DNA of 64,000 bases from Zhengella sp020637775 (GTDB taxonomy: Bacteria > Pseudomonadota > Alphaproteobacteria > Rhizobiales > Rhizobiaceae), in NCBI RefSeq assembly GCF_041397485.1, contig NZ_JAWKWO010000002.1, positions 694,274-758,273 on the forward strand, written 5' to 3'. Below the pieces are notes generated by a model. The model saw only the letters and a list, made by a program, of their open reading frames with translations, ran no database searches and was not told the origin of the DNA. Position numbers and translations under genes: made by a program. Shown here in pieces: positions 37,113 to 45,930 of the stretch (positions are counted from its first letter, which is position 1; the number at the start of each line of letters is the position of its first letter).

Positions 37113-38083
37113 TCAGCCTCCGCAGACAGACCCTGCAATGCTCTCCGGATTGTTTCAATGCCTTTCTGATCCTGAGGTGTCACCATGATGAATCGCAAGT
37201 CGATCCGTCTGTTGGTCGCACGGCCGACAGGGGTCGAGTTCGTAGCTACAGGCCTGTCAGGCCCATAGGCGGCAACGGATAAGACTGGTTGGCCTTTAAG
37301 ATTGTGCAATTGCATGATCTGAGGAGACGCGCCGGTCATCGCATAGAAGGTATTGTTTGCGCGTGCCGTGGACAACTCGCGGTTCGTTCGGTCGGAACCG
37401 GTATTGTCAGTATGGCCCTCGATTTGAACAGCCTCGATCATGACGAAGCCGGGGTTGCAGGTTTCGTCGAATTCGGAGCGTTCCCCGATCGTGTAGCACG
37501 GCAGGATTTCGTCCAGCCTTTGCGCAAGCCGGGAAACAATTCCTTCTTTCTGATCTGTCAGAACGGATTGTCCGGAAGCAAAGAGACCTTCCCCCTGAAA
37601 ACGCAAGGCATCACTCTCTTCGCTCAATTCAAGCTGAAGGTCCGGGAAGTCTGAACGTATCGCGTTCCGAAGATCGACAAGTATTTTCCTTCGCGTTGCG
37701 GCAACTTGCGCGAGGTAAGACTCCAGGGGGTCAACTTTCTTGAGCTGTTCCAATTGCCTTTTCAAGCGCTCAATCTCGACCTTCAGTTTTTTTATTTCGG
37801 TATCGCGTTCAGAGAGCGTTTTCTGGATTTCATCCAGCTTTTCTTCCAGTTCTTGAATTCGCAATCGGGCAGCTATCAATTTTTCAGAGAGAGTATTCCT
37901 TTCGGAGAGAACTTTCTCATATGCTGCACGCGATACCATGTCGTTTGTTTGCAGCGTTTGGCTGGCAAAGAACGCCAGCATGATCATGATGATGAACAGG
38001 AAGCCGACCGTCATGTCCGTCATGGACACGAAGGCGCTTTCCTCTTCCTCTTCCCTGGCGGCGCGGCGGGCCTGGGCGCGCAT
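37109..38083 (-). CDS. zorB: Zorya ZorB (MotB-like, OmpA-type peptidoglycan-binding)
   Basis: A 324-residue protein. A short acidic N-terminus leads to one transmembrane helix (SMTDMTVGFLFIIMIMLAFF). Asp23 matches the ion-pathway Asp of MotB/ZorB. Residues ~52-120 are a Lys/Glu-rich coiled coil. The C-terminus is an OmpA-like domain (IEGHTDNTGSDRTNRELSTA; VGRATNRRIDLRF) for cell-wall anchoring. With ZorA it forms the proton-driven membrane motor. The coiled coil between membrane helix and OmpA domain looks longer than I recall for E. coli ZorB. The start overlaps the zorA stop. Confidence 0.93.
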   Translation of the reverse strand: MRAQARRAAREEEEESAFVSMTDMTVGFLFIIMIMLAFFASQTLQTNDMVSRAAYEKVLSERNTLSEKLIAARLRIQELEEKLDEIQKTLSERDTEIKKLKVEIERLKRQLEQLKKVDPLESYLAQVAATRRKILVDLRNAIRSDFPDLQLELSEESDALRFQGEGLFASGQSVLTDQKEGIVSRLAQRLDEILPCYTIGERSEFDETCNPGFVMIEAVQIEGHTDNTGSDRTNRELSTARANNTFYAMTGASPQIMQLHNLKGQPVLSVAAYGPDRPVATNSTPVGRATNRRIDLRFIMVTPQDQKGIETIRRALQGLSAEAE

Positions 38084-40158
38084 CAGCTCCTCCGTGCCTG
38101 GGCCGGCATGAAGCTCTCAGCCTGCTCGACGACGCTCTTCAGCGTGTCGATTCCAGGTGCAAGCGTGTCGCGCATCTGACCGATGTGGTCCTGCGCCGAG
38201 CCCAGGGCCGCATCGAGCTGCTCGCGGTATTGCTGAAGCGCCTTGCCAAGCATTTCGTCGATCTGGTCGAGCTTTTCGGCTTCGTCGGCCAACTGGCCGA
38301 GCGCAGCCTTCGTCGCTTCGAGATTGTTGCGGATGCCTTCCCGCTCGTTGCCGAGCGCCGCTTGCGCCGTTTCCAGTGTGTTCCGCGCATTCTCCGCAAT
38401 CATGGAGGCGTTGCGCATCAGTGTCTCGGAGACGGTTTCGACTGAGGAGGAAAGCGTGCGCATGCTGCTCTCGATCCGCTCATGCGAGGCCCGCAAGGGC
38501 TCGGATGCGGCGATCATCTCCTTGCTGGCGCTGCCAAAACTGCTGGACGCATTGGCGATCGCCTGCGCACCACTGCTGATGCCTGTGGCCGCGCTTTGGG
38601 CGCCAGCCGCGCTTTTTTCTATCGCGCCTGCCATTTCCGCCAACTGGTTGCCGACCTCTTCCAGACGTTTCAGAAGTTCGTCGCCGACGACGCTCCCCAT
38701 CTCGGTGCCAAGGCGGGCAATTTCCGCGCTTGCGACGTTGAATGAGTCCAGCACCGCCTTGCCGGCATCGCCAATGGCCGCTTCTGCCTGTGATGAACTG
38801 GCTTCCATTCGGGACTGCACGGCGGATGCACCCTCCGCGGTCGCCGCTTCGATCTGTTCGCGGAAGCCCTCGGCGGCGCTGCGCAGATCGTTCGCGGCCT
38901 CGCTCATGGCCTGTGCCCCCTGGGCCGTGTTGTCGCGAATGCCCGACAGGGTATCGTTCATGACGGCCAGAAGACGCTCTGCGCCTTCATTCATGGTGTT
39001 CGCGGCAGTCTCGCCACTCGCAGCCACTTCAGACCGCATGTCTGCGACGGCTGTGGCAAGCTGTTCCAGCGCCGTCTGCAATCCGGTGCCAGCCTGCGAA
39101 TTGGATGAATTCATTCGCTCAACCATGTCGCCAATGCGATCGGTTGCCTCGCCGAGCGCCTCGCTGGCGCGGTTGAGGGCATTGCCCACCGATGTGGATA
39201 GCTGGGACGAGAGGTCGCCAACCAGGCCTTCCATGTTCGATGTTCCGAGCTTGCCGACACGCTCGAAGATCGGGTCCATGCGGTCGGAGATCGACTTGGT
39301 GATCTTTTCCGGCAGGGCCTCAAGGGGCCTGCTCAATTCGGCGACCATCTGGAAGCCGATTTCGCGCAAGTGTTCCCGCTGTTCCGTTGCGGCCTTGAGT
39401 TGGCGAAAACCAAGATCCTCGAGGCTGACAAACACGAGCCGGCGCTCGATCTTGAAACAAAGGGAATGCAATGCGGCGTCAACGGCGCCCGCACGCCGGC
39501 GAAGCTGCCAGTTGAAAATGATGGAGCACAGGAGGCCGACCAGCGACATGATGAACTTGGCCGAAGCGATGGTCATGAACTGCGTCATGGCAGCCTGCAT
39601 CGCTTCACCATCACTCATGCTGGACGAGAATTCAGCGAGCGCTGCGACAAGTCCGAGGAAGGTGAAGAACAGGCCAAGTGACACGAAGAGGTTGGGAAAG
39701 ATACGGTAAATTCCGGGGCCGAAGCCGAGATCCTCGACATTGATGAAGGACGAAGGCCGGATCGAGTTGCGCAGCCGCGTCGGTCCATCCAGGTCATCGG
39801 GGACAATCGTTTCCCGGAATTCTTCCCACGCCCCCCACAGCGAGCGCCAGTCATCATTCGTGTCCTTCTTTTCCGAAACGCGTTGGCGGAATTCGTCGAA
39901 CCCTTCAGCGAAGGAATGAATATCTTCATGTTCGACGACCAACGCTTCCATCTCGCGCGCTGCGCGTAGGCGCCGGCCCATCTTGCGATGATACTGGAAG
40001 GCAGCGCCGATCAGCAAAAGGACAAGGAGGATGACGACTATGCCGGGCGCACTCTCCGATTTCACGAGGCCGGCAGCGAATTTGATCGCATGGACAACCG
40101 GAAGGCCGAGCAGATCGACAAGGTCAACAAGCATGTTCGTCGGATTGGTGCCGTCCAC
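38083..40158 (-). CDS. zorA: Zorya ZorA (MotA-like motor protein with long coiled-coil tail)
   Basis: A 691-residue protein. Membrane helices lie near residues 39-57 (GIVVILLVLLLIGAAF), 165-185 (LFVSLGLFFTFLGLVAALAE) and 210-230 (IMSLVGLLCSIIFNW), the last two forming the MotA/ExbB-like core. Residues ~280-690 are an Ala/Glu/Ser-rich predicted coiled coil resembling a chemoreceptor tail. That long cytoplasmic tail is the hallmark of type I ZorA. It heads the zorABCD operon, with about 220 AT-richer bases upstream that should hold the promoter. Confidence 0.92.
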   Translation of the reverse strand: MDGTNPTNMLVDLVDLLGLPVVHAIKFAAGLVKSESAPGIVVILLVLLLIGAAFQYHRKMGRRLRAAREMEALVVEHEDIHSFAEGFDEFRQRVSEKKDTNDDWRSLWGAWEEFRETIVPDDLDGPTRLRNSIRPSSFINVEDLGFGPGIYRIFPNLFVSLGLFFTFLGLVAALAEFSSSMSDGEAMQAAMTQFMTIASAKFIMSLVGLLCSIIFNWQLRRRAGAVDAALHSLCFKIERRLVFVSLEDLGFRQLKAATEQREHLREIGFQMVAELSRPLEALPEKITKSISDRMDPIFERVGKLGTSNMEGLVGDLSSQLSTSVGNALNRASEALGEATDRIGDMVERMNSSNSQAGTGLQTALEQLATAVADMRSEVAASGETAANTMNEGAERLLAVMNDTLSGIRDNTAQGAQAMSEAANDLRSAAEGFREQIEAATAEGASAVQSRMEASSSQAEAAIGDAGKAVLDSFNVASAEIARLGTEMGSVVGDELLKRLEEVGNQLAEMAGAIEKSAAGAQSAATGISSGAQAIANASSSFGSASKEMIAASEPLRASHERIESSMRTLSSSVETVSETLMRNASMIAENARNTLETAQAALGNEREGIRNNLEATKAALGQLADEAEKLDQIDEMLGKALQQYREQLDAALGSAQDHIGQMRDTLAPGIDTLKSVVEQAESFMPAQARRS

Positions 40159-40379
40159 TGTTCCCTCCAGATAGGCAAGGTATGGCGGTTCAAAAGAAAC
40201 GGATGCCGTTACGTCCGGTCTCTATAAAACCATGCAGTTGATTTTATTCAAATTCCCCATTTGTAGACCATGGCAATGTTGGCGCCGCATATCCCCGAAA
40301 TATCAGGGGTAGACGATATCCTCAGAAAAATGCATTTGGGATCTCCGTTTGACCGGAAATCGACAGGAGCGGGCTTCGG

Positions 40380-40916
40380 TCACCCCAGCAAATCCTCCAG
40401 GAACTCCGAAACCGGATCGCAGGCGGAAATCCACAGCCCCTCGCGTGCGCGGGTCGCGGCGACATAGAGCAGGTGCCGTTCGGTATCGAAGATCTCGCGC
40501 AGGGACTGCTCGTCAGTGGCTGCCAGCAGGCGTTCCTCACTGGGAATGACGTCGGCATCGGCTGCCATGATGGCGACGGCGCGGAACTCGCGTCCCTTCG
40601 CATCATGCATGAGAAAGGGATGAACCGCCGGCATCCGGCTGGCGGCGATCGCTCTCTGTGCGCGCGGCAATTCGCGTTCGGAGCGCACAAGCAGCGCGAT
40701 AGTGCCGGCAGCGAAACTGCTGTCCATGCATTCGTCGAGCCATCGCGCCACCGCTTCGGCCTCTTCATCCTCGTCATCGAAGACATGGAATTCGGGCGGC
40801 GGGCCATGAAAGACCGAGGAGACGCCGAGCCGCTTCTGCTCGTTGCCGTCGGCCTCGACAAGGCGTGAAGGCAGCAGCAGGTCGGATTTCGAGCGGATCT
40901 GGTGCGAGGTGCGGTA
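40380..40916 (-). pseudogene. C-terminal fragment of an SF1 (UvrD-like) helicase
   Basis: About 178 codons match the end of a UvrD/Rep-type helicase: YRTSHQIRSKSDLLLPSR (motif IV region), then HDAKGREFRAVAIMAAD (motif V region) and ERHLLYVAATRAREGLW (motif VI). All nucleotide-binding motifs are missing. The fragment is fused in frame to an IS630 transposase piece, giving one open frame of 280 codons that should not be read as a single protein. It looks like the remains of a defence or repair helicase cut by the IS and a deletion. Confidence 0.8.
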
Positions 40917-41573
40917 GAGCGTCGGCGCCAGAACTTGGCTGACATAGGCCAGGAATGCTGCGCCGTTCATGGCGCCTTCGAGAACCATGGGCGCCGTCAT
41001 GCCGGTCAGGCGCAAGGCGCCGGTGAATGTCGTTGTTTTCCAGCGGTCATGCGGAACGGCAGCACGACAGCGTTCGCCCTTCAGGGCTCGGCCACGAATG
41101 CGCGCCATCTTCGTGTTGAGCCCGGTCTCATCGATGAAGACGAGCTTTTCCGGATCGAGATCAAGCTGCTCATCAAACCATTCCTGGCGCTGCCTCAGCA
41201 GGCCCGGACGCTCCTGCTCCAACGCATGTGCGGTCTTTTTTGTATGTCCAGCCGCGCGAGCGCAGCCAAGTGCTCAGAGCGGATCGTCCGATCTTCACGT
41301 CGCATTCTCCATCAAGACGCACCACCATCTCGTCGAGCGTGATATCCTTGCAGTCCTCGATCATGGCGTCGATGAAGGCTGCGTGTGCATCAGGGCGCGA
41401 GGCGCGTCTTGCCGGTGTCCGCGGTTCCGTCTCGCCTTTTACCGCGCGATCAATCCAGCGGATCGCCGTCGAAGCGCGACGCCAAATCGTTCGGCACATC
41501 TGCGGGCCGAGAGCCCGCCCTTCGAGGCCTTCAAAACGCGTTCACGCAAATCGTGGCTCAATGCTCGGCCCAT
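40917..41573 (-). pseudogene. Degenerate IS630-family transposase (3' part deleted)
   Basis: Starting at ATG 41573 (MGRALSHDLRERVLKASKGG) the transposase reads through at least two frameshifts. First an HTH part ends near CAERFGVA, then STAIRWIDRAVKGETEPR continues in another frame. A third frame gives the DDE part KLVFIDETGLNTKMARIRGR and VLEGAMNGAAFLAYV, ending at LAPTL. The rest of the catalytic domain, with the second Asp and the Glu, is gone at the join with the helicase fragment. The copy is dead and probably ancient. Terminal repeats were not identified. Confidence 0.85.
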
Positions 41574-41684
41574 CCAAATCACCCTCCATGGTTGGAGAGT
41601 TTGAATCAGAACCGTAACGTCATGTCACCCCAACAGCGATTCAACCCGCGCCGGATGTGCTCTAGATGAAAGTGCTGTGGCAGG

Positions 41685-42890
41685 TCACGGATTATAGAAA
41701 ATGGCATCGAGCATCGCGACGCGAGCATCCCACAGTTCTGCATCCTTTCCGTCTGGTCGAGAGGCGTTGAACCATCGAGACACCCTAATTGGCTCTATTA
41801 CTCGTTCCCAGTAATTATCGAGAGTGAGTGTTGACTTCGCGAACCCGAGCCCTTTCGCAATCCCATCTATATTGGGTTTGCTAATACAAACAAATAAATC
41901 GGGTCGTTTCATGGCGAGAAGACGTGTCGCTGTTGCATAACTTCCTGTCTTCTCAGAATACTGGAACGATAAACGAAACTTTTCACAAAAATATTTGTAA
42001 TTTTCTTTACTAACATATCCATGACGCGGAATAGAATCAAGCGCTGCGGTTAAATTCTTATCTTGCTCTGAGACACGGTTTTTAAAGTCTCCCATCCCTT
42101 TCATTGATCCAAACCACCCCCAATCATATTTCTCAAGATCCGTCCCTTTCTTCTGGTTTTCTCCAATGACGCCCGCAATCGCCTTCCACTCAATGGGAGA
42201 AAGGTCTCCAAAAGAAGTGACACCGTAGATCAGCTGTTGGCACTTTCGCAAAACCGCCAAGCGCTTTTCAAATCTGTTAAAATGCTCCGCCTTCACCTTT
42301 TTAACGTAATTCGCCCAACTCATATTGACTATCAATGATGCTAATTGCCTATTCTTAGAATCAGATCCTGAAAGCGCTGGGCTTACAGGATTTACTTGCT
42401 TCTTCGCGGCTTCATACTGAAGCCGATATATAGCGGAAAGTTCTTTGGTGACGGGTTGCTGATACTCTGAAAAGCCCTTGATAGTATTACGTATTTCTTT
42501 AAAAATGCGAGCGTTTCGCGGACCCTTGATGTGTATATTCACTTCAAGGTTCCTCTCTAGTCCGCCCTTTGTGAAGTTTGAGCTCCCGACCACTGCTTCC
42601 GCTTCGGTTCCGCTAGAAAAATAGTAGAGCTTAGGATGAAATGTCCCCTTGTCGCTGAGCGCGACGAATCCGTTCGTCACATCGACCATTCGATCTACAA
42701 GGTCGGGATCAGTTTGACAGAACGCCAATCCAAAAGTTACCGAACGAAATTTGTGGACCTGTTTGAAAAGGCTATCGGCGACTGGTCCATTGGAGCCCCA
42801 AGCGGCGATTACATAGATTTCGTCGTGAATTTCGAACATCTGCGGCAGGAGCACTGACAGCTCCTGTGCATCAAGAAGTTTTATCGACAT
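41685..42890 (-). CDS. Phospholipase D-like (HKD) nuclease-type protein
   Basis: A 401-residue protein. Residues ~1-130 form a PLD fold with a single HKD-like motif: FHPKLYYF (H-x-K) followed by AVVGSSNFTKGGLERNLE. One HKD half-site implies action as a dimer, as in Nuc or the PLD-type restriction enzymes (BfiI, NgoFVII). The C-terminal ~230 residues are an unrecognised domain with KRPDLFVCISKPN then LDNYWERVIEPIRVSRWF. The DNA is clearly more AT-rich than its neighbours, a sign of recent transfer. Its place between Zorya and a restriction system suggests a defence role, but this is inference. Confidence 0.75.
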   Translation of the reverse strand: MSIKLLDAQELSVLLPQMFEIHDEIYVIAAWGSNGPVADSLFKQVHKFRSVTFGLAFCQTDPDLVDRMVDVTNGFVALSDKGTFHPKLYYFSSGTEAEAVVGSSNFTKGGLERNLEVNIHIKGPRNARIFKEIRNTIKGFSEYQQPVTKELSAIYRLQYEAAKKQVNPVSPALSGSDSKNRQLASLIVNMSWANYVKKVKAEHFNRFEKRLAVLRKCQQLIYGVTSFGDLSPIEWKAIAGVIGENQKKGTDLEKYDWGWFGSMKGMGDFKNRVSEQDKNLTAALDSIPRHGYVSKENYKYFCEKFRLSFQYSEKTGSYATATRLLAMKRPDLFVCISKPNIDGIAKGLGFAKSTLTLDNYWERVIEPIRVSRWFNASRPDGKDAELWDARVAMLDAIFYNP

Positions 42891-43206
42891 AGCGACCTCA
42901 GCTTTTGGTTTCTATCGAAAGCTGACTTAATAGTCAGACCGAGATTCAAGTTTTGCCATATGTTTGCTCCTTAACGGCCCCATAAAGAACTATTATTTAT
43001 TTCTAATCAACATACGGCCTTCATTCCATCTGGACAACATTTCCCGCGCAAGCGGTCGGTGGTGATGTATTAATTCCGAAATTGTTCGGCTTAGATTATA
43101 TTTTCAGAAATAAAATTAAACAATAAAATGGTTATTGATAAATATAATAATAATTTATTGAAATATTTCGCCTTTAAAAAGTGGAAAGCAATTTCACTGG
43201 AAACTC
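42891..43206. other. AT-rich intergenic region
   Basis: 316 bases between the PLD-like and DUF429 genes, with runs of A and T (notably 43080-43180) far from the GC-rich average of the window. No gene, RNA or repeat family is recognised. It may hold the promoter of the PLD-like gene. Confidence 0.45.
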
Positions 43207-44052
43207 TCAAGTGAACGGCACGACACCGTCAATGGGCACGCCAGTGGCACCAGCCTTGTTGGTCAAGCGCTCGTGGATGCCATGCAATGACGGCGCCACC
43301 ATGTAGCCTGAGGACAAGTCACCGATCATAACGGAGTGATCACGCGACGCCGCCATCCAGTGAAGCCCGATTAGCGCGCAGATCACGGCATCCAGTTTGT
43401 CCTGGTCTGCTTTTCTGGGCCGCTCCAGCGCTAGTAGGTCAAAGCGCCAGTTTTCCAATTCAGACAAAGCCAGTCGCTTCCCGAACTCCGCAACCAGGTT
43501 TACGACGCCGGTCCAATGCGAGACCTGAAATGTCTTCCTGCGGGCTGGGTTGTAGCGTGGAGCACCATGTCTTACGCAGTAGGCATTGTTGATGCCGGCC
43601 AGTGCCAAAGCTGGGAAAACCTCCATGATGAACAATCCGCTGTTCGCGGCGCGTGCTTGCTCCGGGTCTTCGGCCGCATTAAGCCGCTCCTTGAAAGCCC
43701 AGATCGGTGCCCCATCGTCGAACATTCCCTTACGGGATCGGTTCGACGGTTGAACTCCGCCGCCGATCCATGAGATCAGCGAACCGGCGACCCTTTCGAC
43801 TGGACGGCAACTGTTCTTGTTTGGGACGATCGTTGGCTGGTCAATTGCAACGAGGCACAGAGGCGATTGCGATCGCTCCTCTTCGACGACTGCAATTGCC
43901 TGGGCAAACGAGGCAAGTTGGGGTTCGAGGAAGGTCACGCGGCCATTGCGATCACTCCTGATGACGCATATCGCGCCCGGCGCGTTTGGCTTGTCCGTCC
44001 AAGCCGAGTCGAAGCCCACGACCGAAAGTGGTCTATTGAGAGTGGCGTCCAT
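43207..44052 (-). CDS. DUF429 domain protein
   Basis: A 281-residue protein of the DUF429 family, which has an RNase H-like fold. Seen: VVGFDSAWTDKPNAPGAI at the start, CLVAIDQPTIVPN, the VERVAGSLISWIGGGVQPSN region, and ERPRKADQDKLDAVICALIG near the end. The two Asp-bearing blocks are the likely metal-binding site (inference from fold). The function of this family is unknown. It lies in the defence-rich part of the island, next to the PLD-like gene and upstream of the restriction operon. Confidence 0.8.
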   Translation of the reverse strand: MDATLNRPLSVVGFDSAWTDKPNAPGAICVIRSDRNGRVTFLEPQLASFAQAIAVVEEERSQSPLCLVAIDQPTIVPNKNSCRPVERVAGSLISWIGGGVQPSNRSRKGMFDDGAPIWAFKERLNAAEDPEQARAANSGLFIMEVFPALALAGINNAYCVRHGAPRYNPARRKTFQVSHWTGVVNLVAEFGKRLALSELENWRFDLLALERPRKADQDKLDAVICALIGLHWMAASRDHSVMIGDLSSGYMVAPSLHGIHERLTNKAGATGVPIDGVVPFT

Positions 44053-44406
44053 TGTGCTTGCTCAATGATAGCTGAAACTTACCACTGTTGGGAATTCGCT
44101 TACACATAAAAACCCGTCTTGAAGAAGAAAACTTGATTTTATATTGAGTCGCCATGCGTTTGGCAGAAGCAGTTAAGCTGGCAATGGCTTTTATATAACA
44201 TGCAATTCATAAAATTGCCTTCAATCGTCATCCATCCCGCAGATTATTCGGCTTCTGATTCTCACTCAAACCGATAAATGTCTAGCGATAGCGCTAGCGG
44301 GTGGAATGCCTCTTGTTGCGCCTCACGGTTGCTGCCTGCTCTTGCCATATCGCCGTTCGCGGTTAAGTCTGTTCGCCCTGCATGGGGAATCGCCTGAGGG
44401 AACGGG
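44053..44406. other. Regulatory region upstream of hsdM with an inverted repeat
   Basis: 354 AT-rich bases between the DUF429 gene and hsdM, which diverge. A perfect inverted repeat CTAGCG-ATAG-CGCTAG lies at 44282-44297, about 110 bases before hsdM, and could be an operator. No controller (C-protein) gene was found nearby. Nothing else recognisable. Confidence 0.45.
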
Positions 44407-45930
44407 ATGAGCATAGAGAAGACGCTGTTTGCCGCCGCCGACAAGATGCGCGGATCGATGGACGCTGGCGAATACAAGCACATCGCGCTCGGCCTGCTCT
44501 TCCTGCGCTATGTCTCGGTCTCCTTCCAGCGCCTGCATGACCGGCTGAGCGCGGAGGAGTATTCGGACCCGGAGGACCGCGACGAGTATCTGGCGGAGAA
44601 CATCTTCTGGGTGCCGGAGAAGGCGCGCTGGTCCTTCATCGCGAAGAATGCGCGCAGTCCCGAGATCGGCGTCATGATAGACGATGCCATGCGCGAGATC
44701 GAGGCGGAGAACCCGTCGCTGAGGGGCGCGCTGCCCAAGGTCTTCGGCAAGGAGAGCCTGGACAAGACCATGCTGACTGGCCTCATCGGCCTGTTCACCA
44801 ACGACATCAGGCTCGAAGGCACGCCGGCTGATTTCGACCTTATCGGCCGCATCTATGAATACTGCATCGGCGAGTTCGCCTCCTCGGAAGGCAAGCGCGG
44901 CGGCGAGTTCTACACGCCGAAGTCGGTGGTCAACACGCTGATCGAGATGATCGAGCCGACGAGGGGCCGCGTCTATGACCCCTGCTGCGGCACGGGCGGC
45001 TTCTTCGTGCAGTCGGAGAAGTTCATCGAGGCGCACAAGGGGCAGAAGAACGACATCGCCATCTATGGCCAGGAGCGCAACCATACCACCTTCGGCCTGG
45101 CGCGCATGAACCTCGCCATCCGCGGCATCTTCGCCGATATCCGCTGGAACTCCGAGGGCACGCTGGTCAAGGACGCCTTCCCGGACGAGCGCTTCGATTA
45201 TGTGCTCGCCAACCCGCCCTTCAACATTTCCGACTGGTCGGGCGAGATGCTGCGCGAGGACGCCCGCTGGCGCTTCGGCGCGCCGCCCGCGGGCAACGCC
45301 AACTTCGCCTGGATCCAGCATATCCATGCGCGCCTCGCGGCATCGGGCATTGGCGGCGTGGTGATGGCGAATGGCTCCATGTCGTCCATGTCGGGCGGGG
45401 AGGGCGACATCCGCCGCGCCATGGTGGAAGGCGACGCCGTGGACGCCATGGTGGCGCTGCCCGGCCAGCTCTTCTACGGCACGCAGATCCCCGCCTGCCT
45501 GTGGATCCTGGCCAGGGACAAGTCCAACGGCGTGGCGAAGGACGCGACGCTGCGTGACCGGCGCGGCGAGGTGCTGTTCATCGACGCGCGCAAGATGGGC
45601 GCGCTGGTGCCCGGCAGCCGCAAGCAGAAGGAACTGTCGGACGACGAGATCGGAAAGATCGCGCGGGCCTATCACGCCTGGCGGGGCGAGCCGGACGCCG
45701 GGGCCTATGAGGACGAGCCGGGCTTCTGCAAGGCCGCCAGCAGGGAAGAGATCGCGAAGCACAATTACGTGCTCACGCCGGGCCGCTATGTGGGCGCGGG
45801 CGCAGCCGAGGATGACAGCGAACCCTTTGAGGAGAAGTTCGAGCGGCTGATGGGTGAACTTCGGGAGCAGTTTGCAGAAGGCCGCCGGCTGGAAGCCGAG
45901 ATCGAGGCGCGGCTGGGGGGCTTGGGATGA
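44407..45930 (+). CDS. hsdM: Type I restriction-modification methyltransferase subunit
   Basis: A 507-residue N6-adenine methyltransferase, the M subunit of a type I system. N-terminal helical HsdM domain (ADKMRGSMDAGEYKHIALGL), then the SAM site VYDPCCGTGGFFVQ and the catalytic NPPF (in YVLANPPFNIS). The C-terminal helices contact HsdS. It overlaps hsdS by four bases (ATGA), so the subunits are translated together. Confidence 0.96.
   Translation: MSIEKTLFAAADKMRGSMDAGEYKHIALGLLFLRYVSVSFQRLHDRLSAEEYSDPEDRDEYLAENIFWVPEKARWSFIAKNARSPEIGVMIDDAMREIEAENPSLRGALPKVFGKESLDKTMLTGLIGLFTNDIRLEGTPADFDLIGRIYEYCIGEFASSEGKRGGEFYTPKSVVNTLIEMIEPTRGRVYDPCCGTGGFFVQSEKFIEAHKGQKNDIAIYGQERNHTTFGLARMNLAIRGIFADIRWNSEGTLVKDAFPDERFDYVLANPPFNISDWSGEMLREDARWRFGAPPAGNANFAWIQHIHARLAASGIGGVVMANGSMSSMSGGEGDIRRAMVEGDAVDAMVALPGQLFYGTQIPACLWILARDKSNGVAKDATLRDRRGEVLFIDARKMGALVPGSRKQKELSDDEIGKIARAYHAWRGEPDAGAYEDEPGFCKAASREEIAKHNYVLTPGRYVGAGAAEDDSEPFEEKFERLMGELREQFAEGRRLEAEIEARLGGLG

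Noticed and set aside
40380..41222. A single 280-residue protein
   Set aside because: The N-terminal part is IS630 transposase and the C-terminal part is an SF1 helicase end. Neither is complete.
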